Shown here: in pieces, positions 63,823-64,000 of the stretch
How positions within the stretch are numbered: position 1 is the first letter of the stretch
How the letters are laid out: every line of letters starts with the position of its first letter
Assembly: GCF_028640845.1 (NCBI RefSeq)
Contig: NC_080546.1
Coordinates: forward strand, 80,245,757-80,309,756
Direction: 5' to 3'
From: Ahaetulla prasina
Taxonomy: Eukaryota > Chordata > Lepidosauria > Squamata > Colubridae
DNA length: 64,000 bases
Notes under the pieces: model-generated
Told to the model about the DNA's origin: nothing
Database searches by the model: none
What the model saw: the letters and a program-made list of their open reading frames with translations, nothing else
Position numbers and translations under genes: made by a program

Positions 63823-64000
63823 CTTTAAACCACTGTGCTAGAAACTAGACAATCTTGAATTGTAACCCTACTTTAGTCATGAAACCAGCTGGATGACTTT
63901 GGGCTAGTCAGTCTCTCTCAGCCCTAGAAGGAAGGCAATGGCAAACCACTTCCAAAGATGTTGCCGAGAGAATTGTAGGGACTTGTCCAAAATGTCAACA

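Larger units (their letters stand above)
63516..64000 (+). mobile_element. tRNA-derived SINE interrupted by two palindromic MITEs
   Basis: Head GAGAGCCAGTTTGGTGTAGT at 63519; after the MITEs it resumes at about 63831 (CACTGTGCTAGAAACTAG) and continues through CAGCTGGATGACTTTGGGCT, TCTCTCAGCCCTAGAAGG and GGCAATGGCAAACCACTTCC to the window end. Same class as the SINE at 62222. Confidence 0.75.

Overview
The window is repeat-dense nuclear DNA of a squamate reptile, most likely a snake. The lineage call is an inference from repeat content: Sauria-type tRNA/Bov-B SINEs, CR1, L2 and L1 LINEs, Penelope-like elements, many hAT-type MITEs, and microsatellites attached to LINE 3' ends. No bacterial or organellar genes, rRNA genes or CRISPR arrays were seen.

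The only host gene I recognise is SPATA18 (Mieap, mitochondria-eating protein), on the minus strand. Eight internal coding exons lie at 58325-58420, 51300-51427, 48420-48657, 45497-45655, 44098-44270, 41948-42071, 40660-40701 and 38721-38766. They encode the end of the coiled coil, an RS-rich linker, the conserved C-terminal domain and the RS-rich tail. Seven of the eight join in a consistent phase. At least one exon is missing from the model between 51.4 and 58.3 kb, the 5' exons lie upstream of 58.4 kb, and a short last exon should lie below 38.7 kb.

From 1 to 34 kb the sequence is nested retroelements. CR1 copies are split by LTRs, SINEs and other LINEs. There is a segmental duplication of 3.8-4.2 kb (9.03-12.83 kb and 12.91-17.1 kb) whose copies differ by an L2 insertion, an L1 insertion and an internal tandem duplication. 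At least five LTR families occur as solo LTRs with 4- or 5-bp target duplications. From 34 to 64 kb the SPATA18 introns and flanks carry MITEs, Sauria SINEs, a Tc1 remnant, a MITE/tetranucleotide composite array (54.07-56.2 kb) and a Penelope-like fragment (60.6-62.1 kb).

Three signals stand out. First, three unrelated short repeat families carry the same hammerhead-ribozyme layout: CTGANGA, one base, a 6-bp helix II, a 6-7 nt loop, then GAAAC followed by GTC or ATC. One of these is a short unit with its own 13-bp target duplication. Second, five LTR families keep an open reading frame that enters the LTR at the same register and encodes an acidic Ser-rich then Arg-rich tail. Third, more than a dozen MITEs with 8-bp duplications share CAGNGGTG ends, most with ACCGGTT motifs, and one pair has used the same 8-bp target twice.
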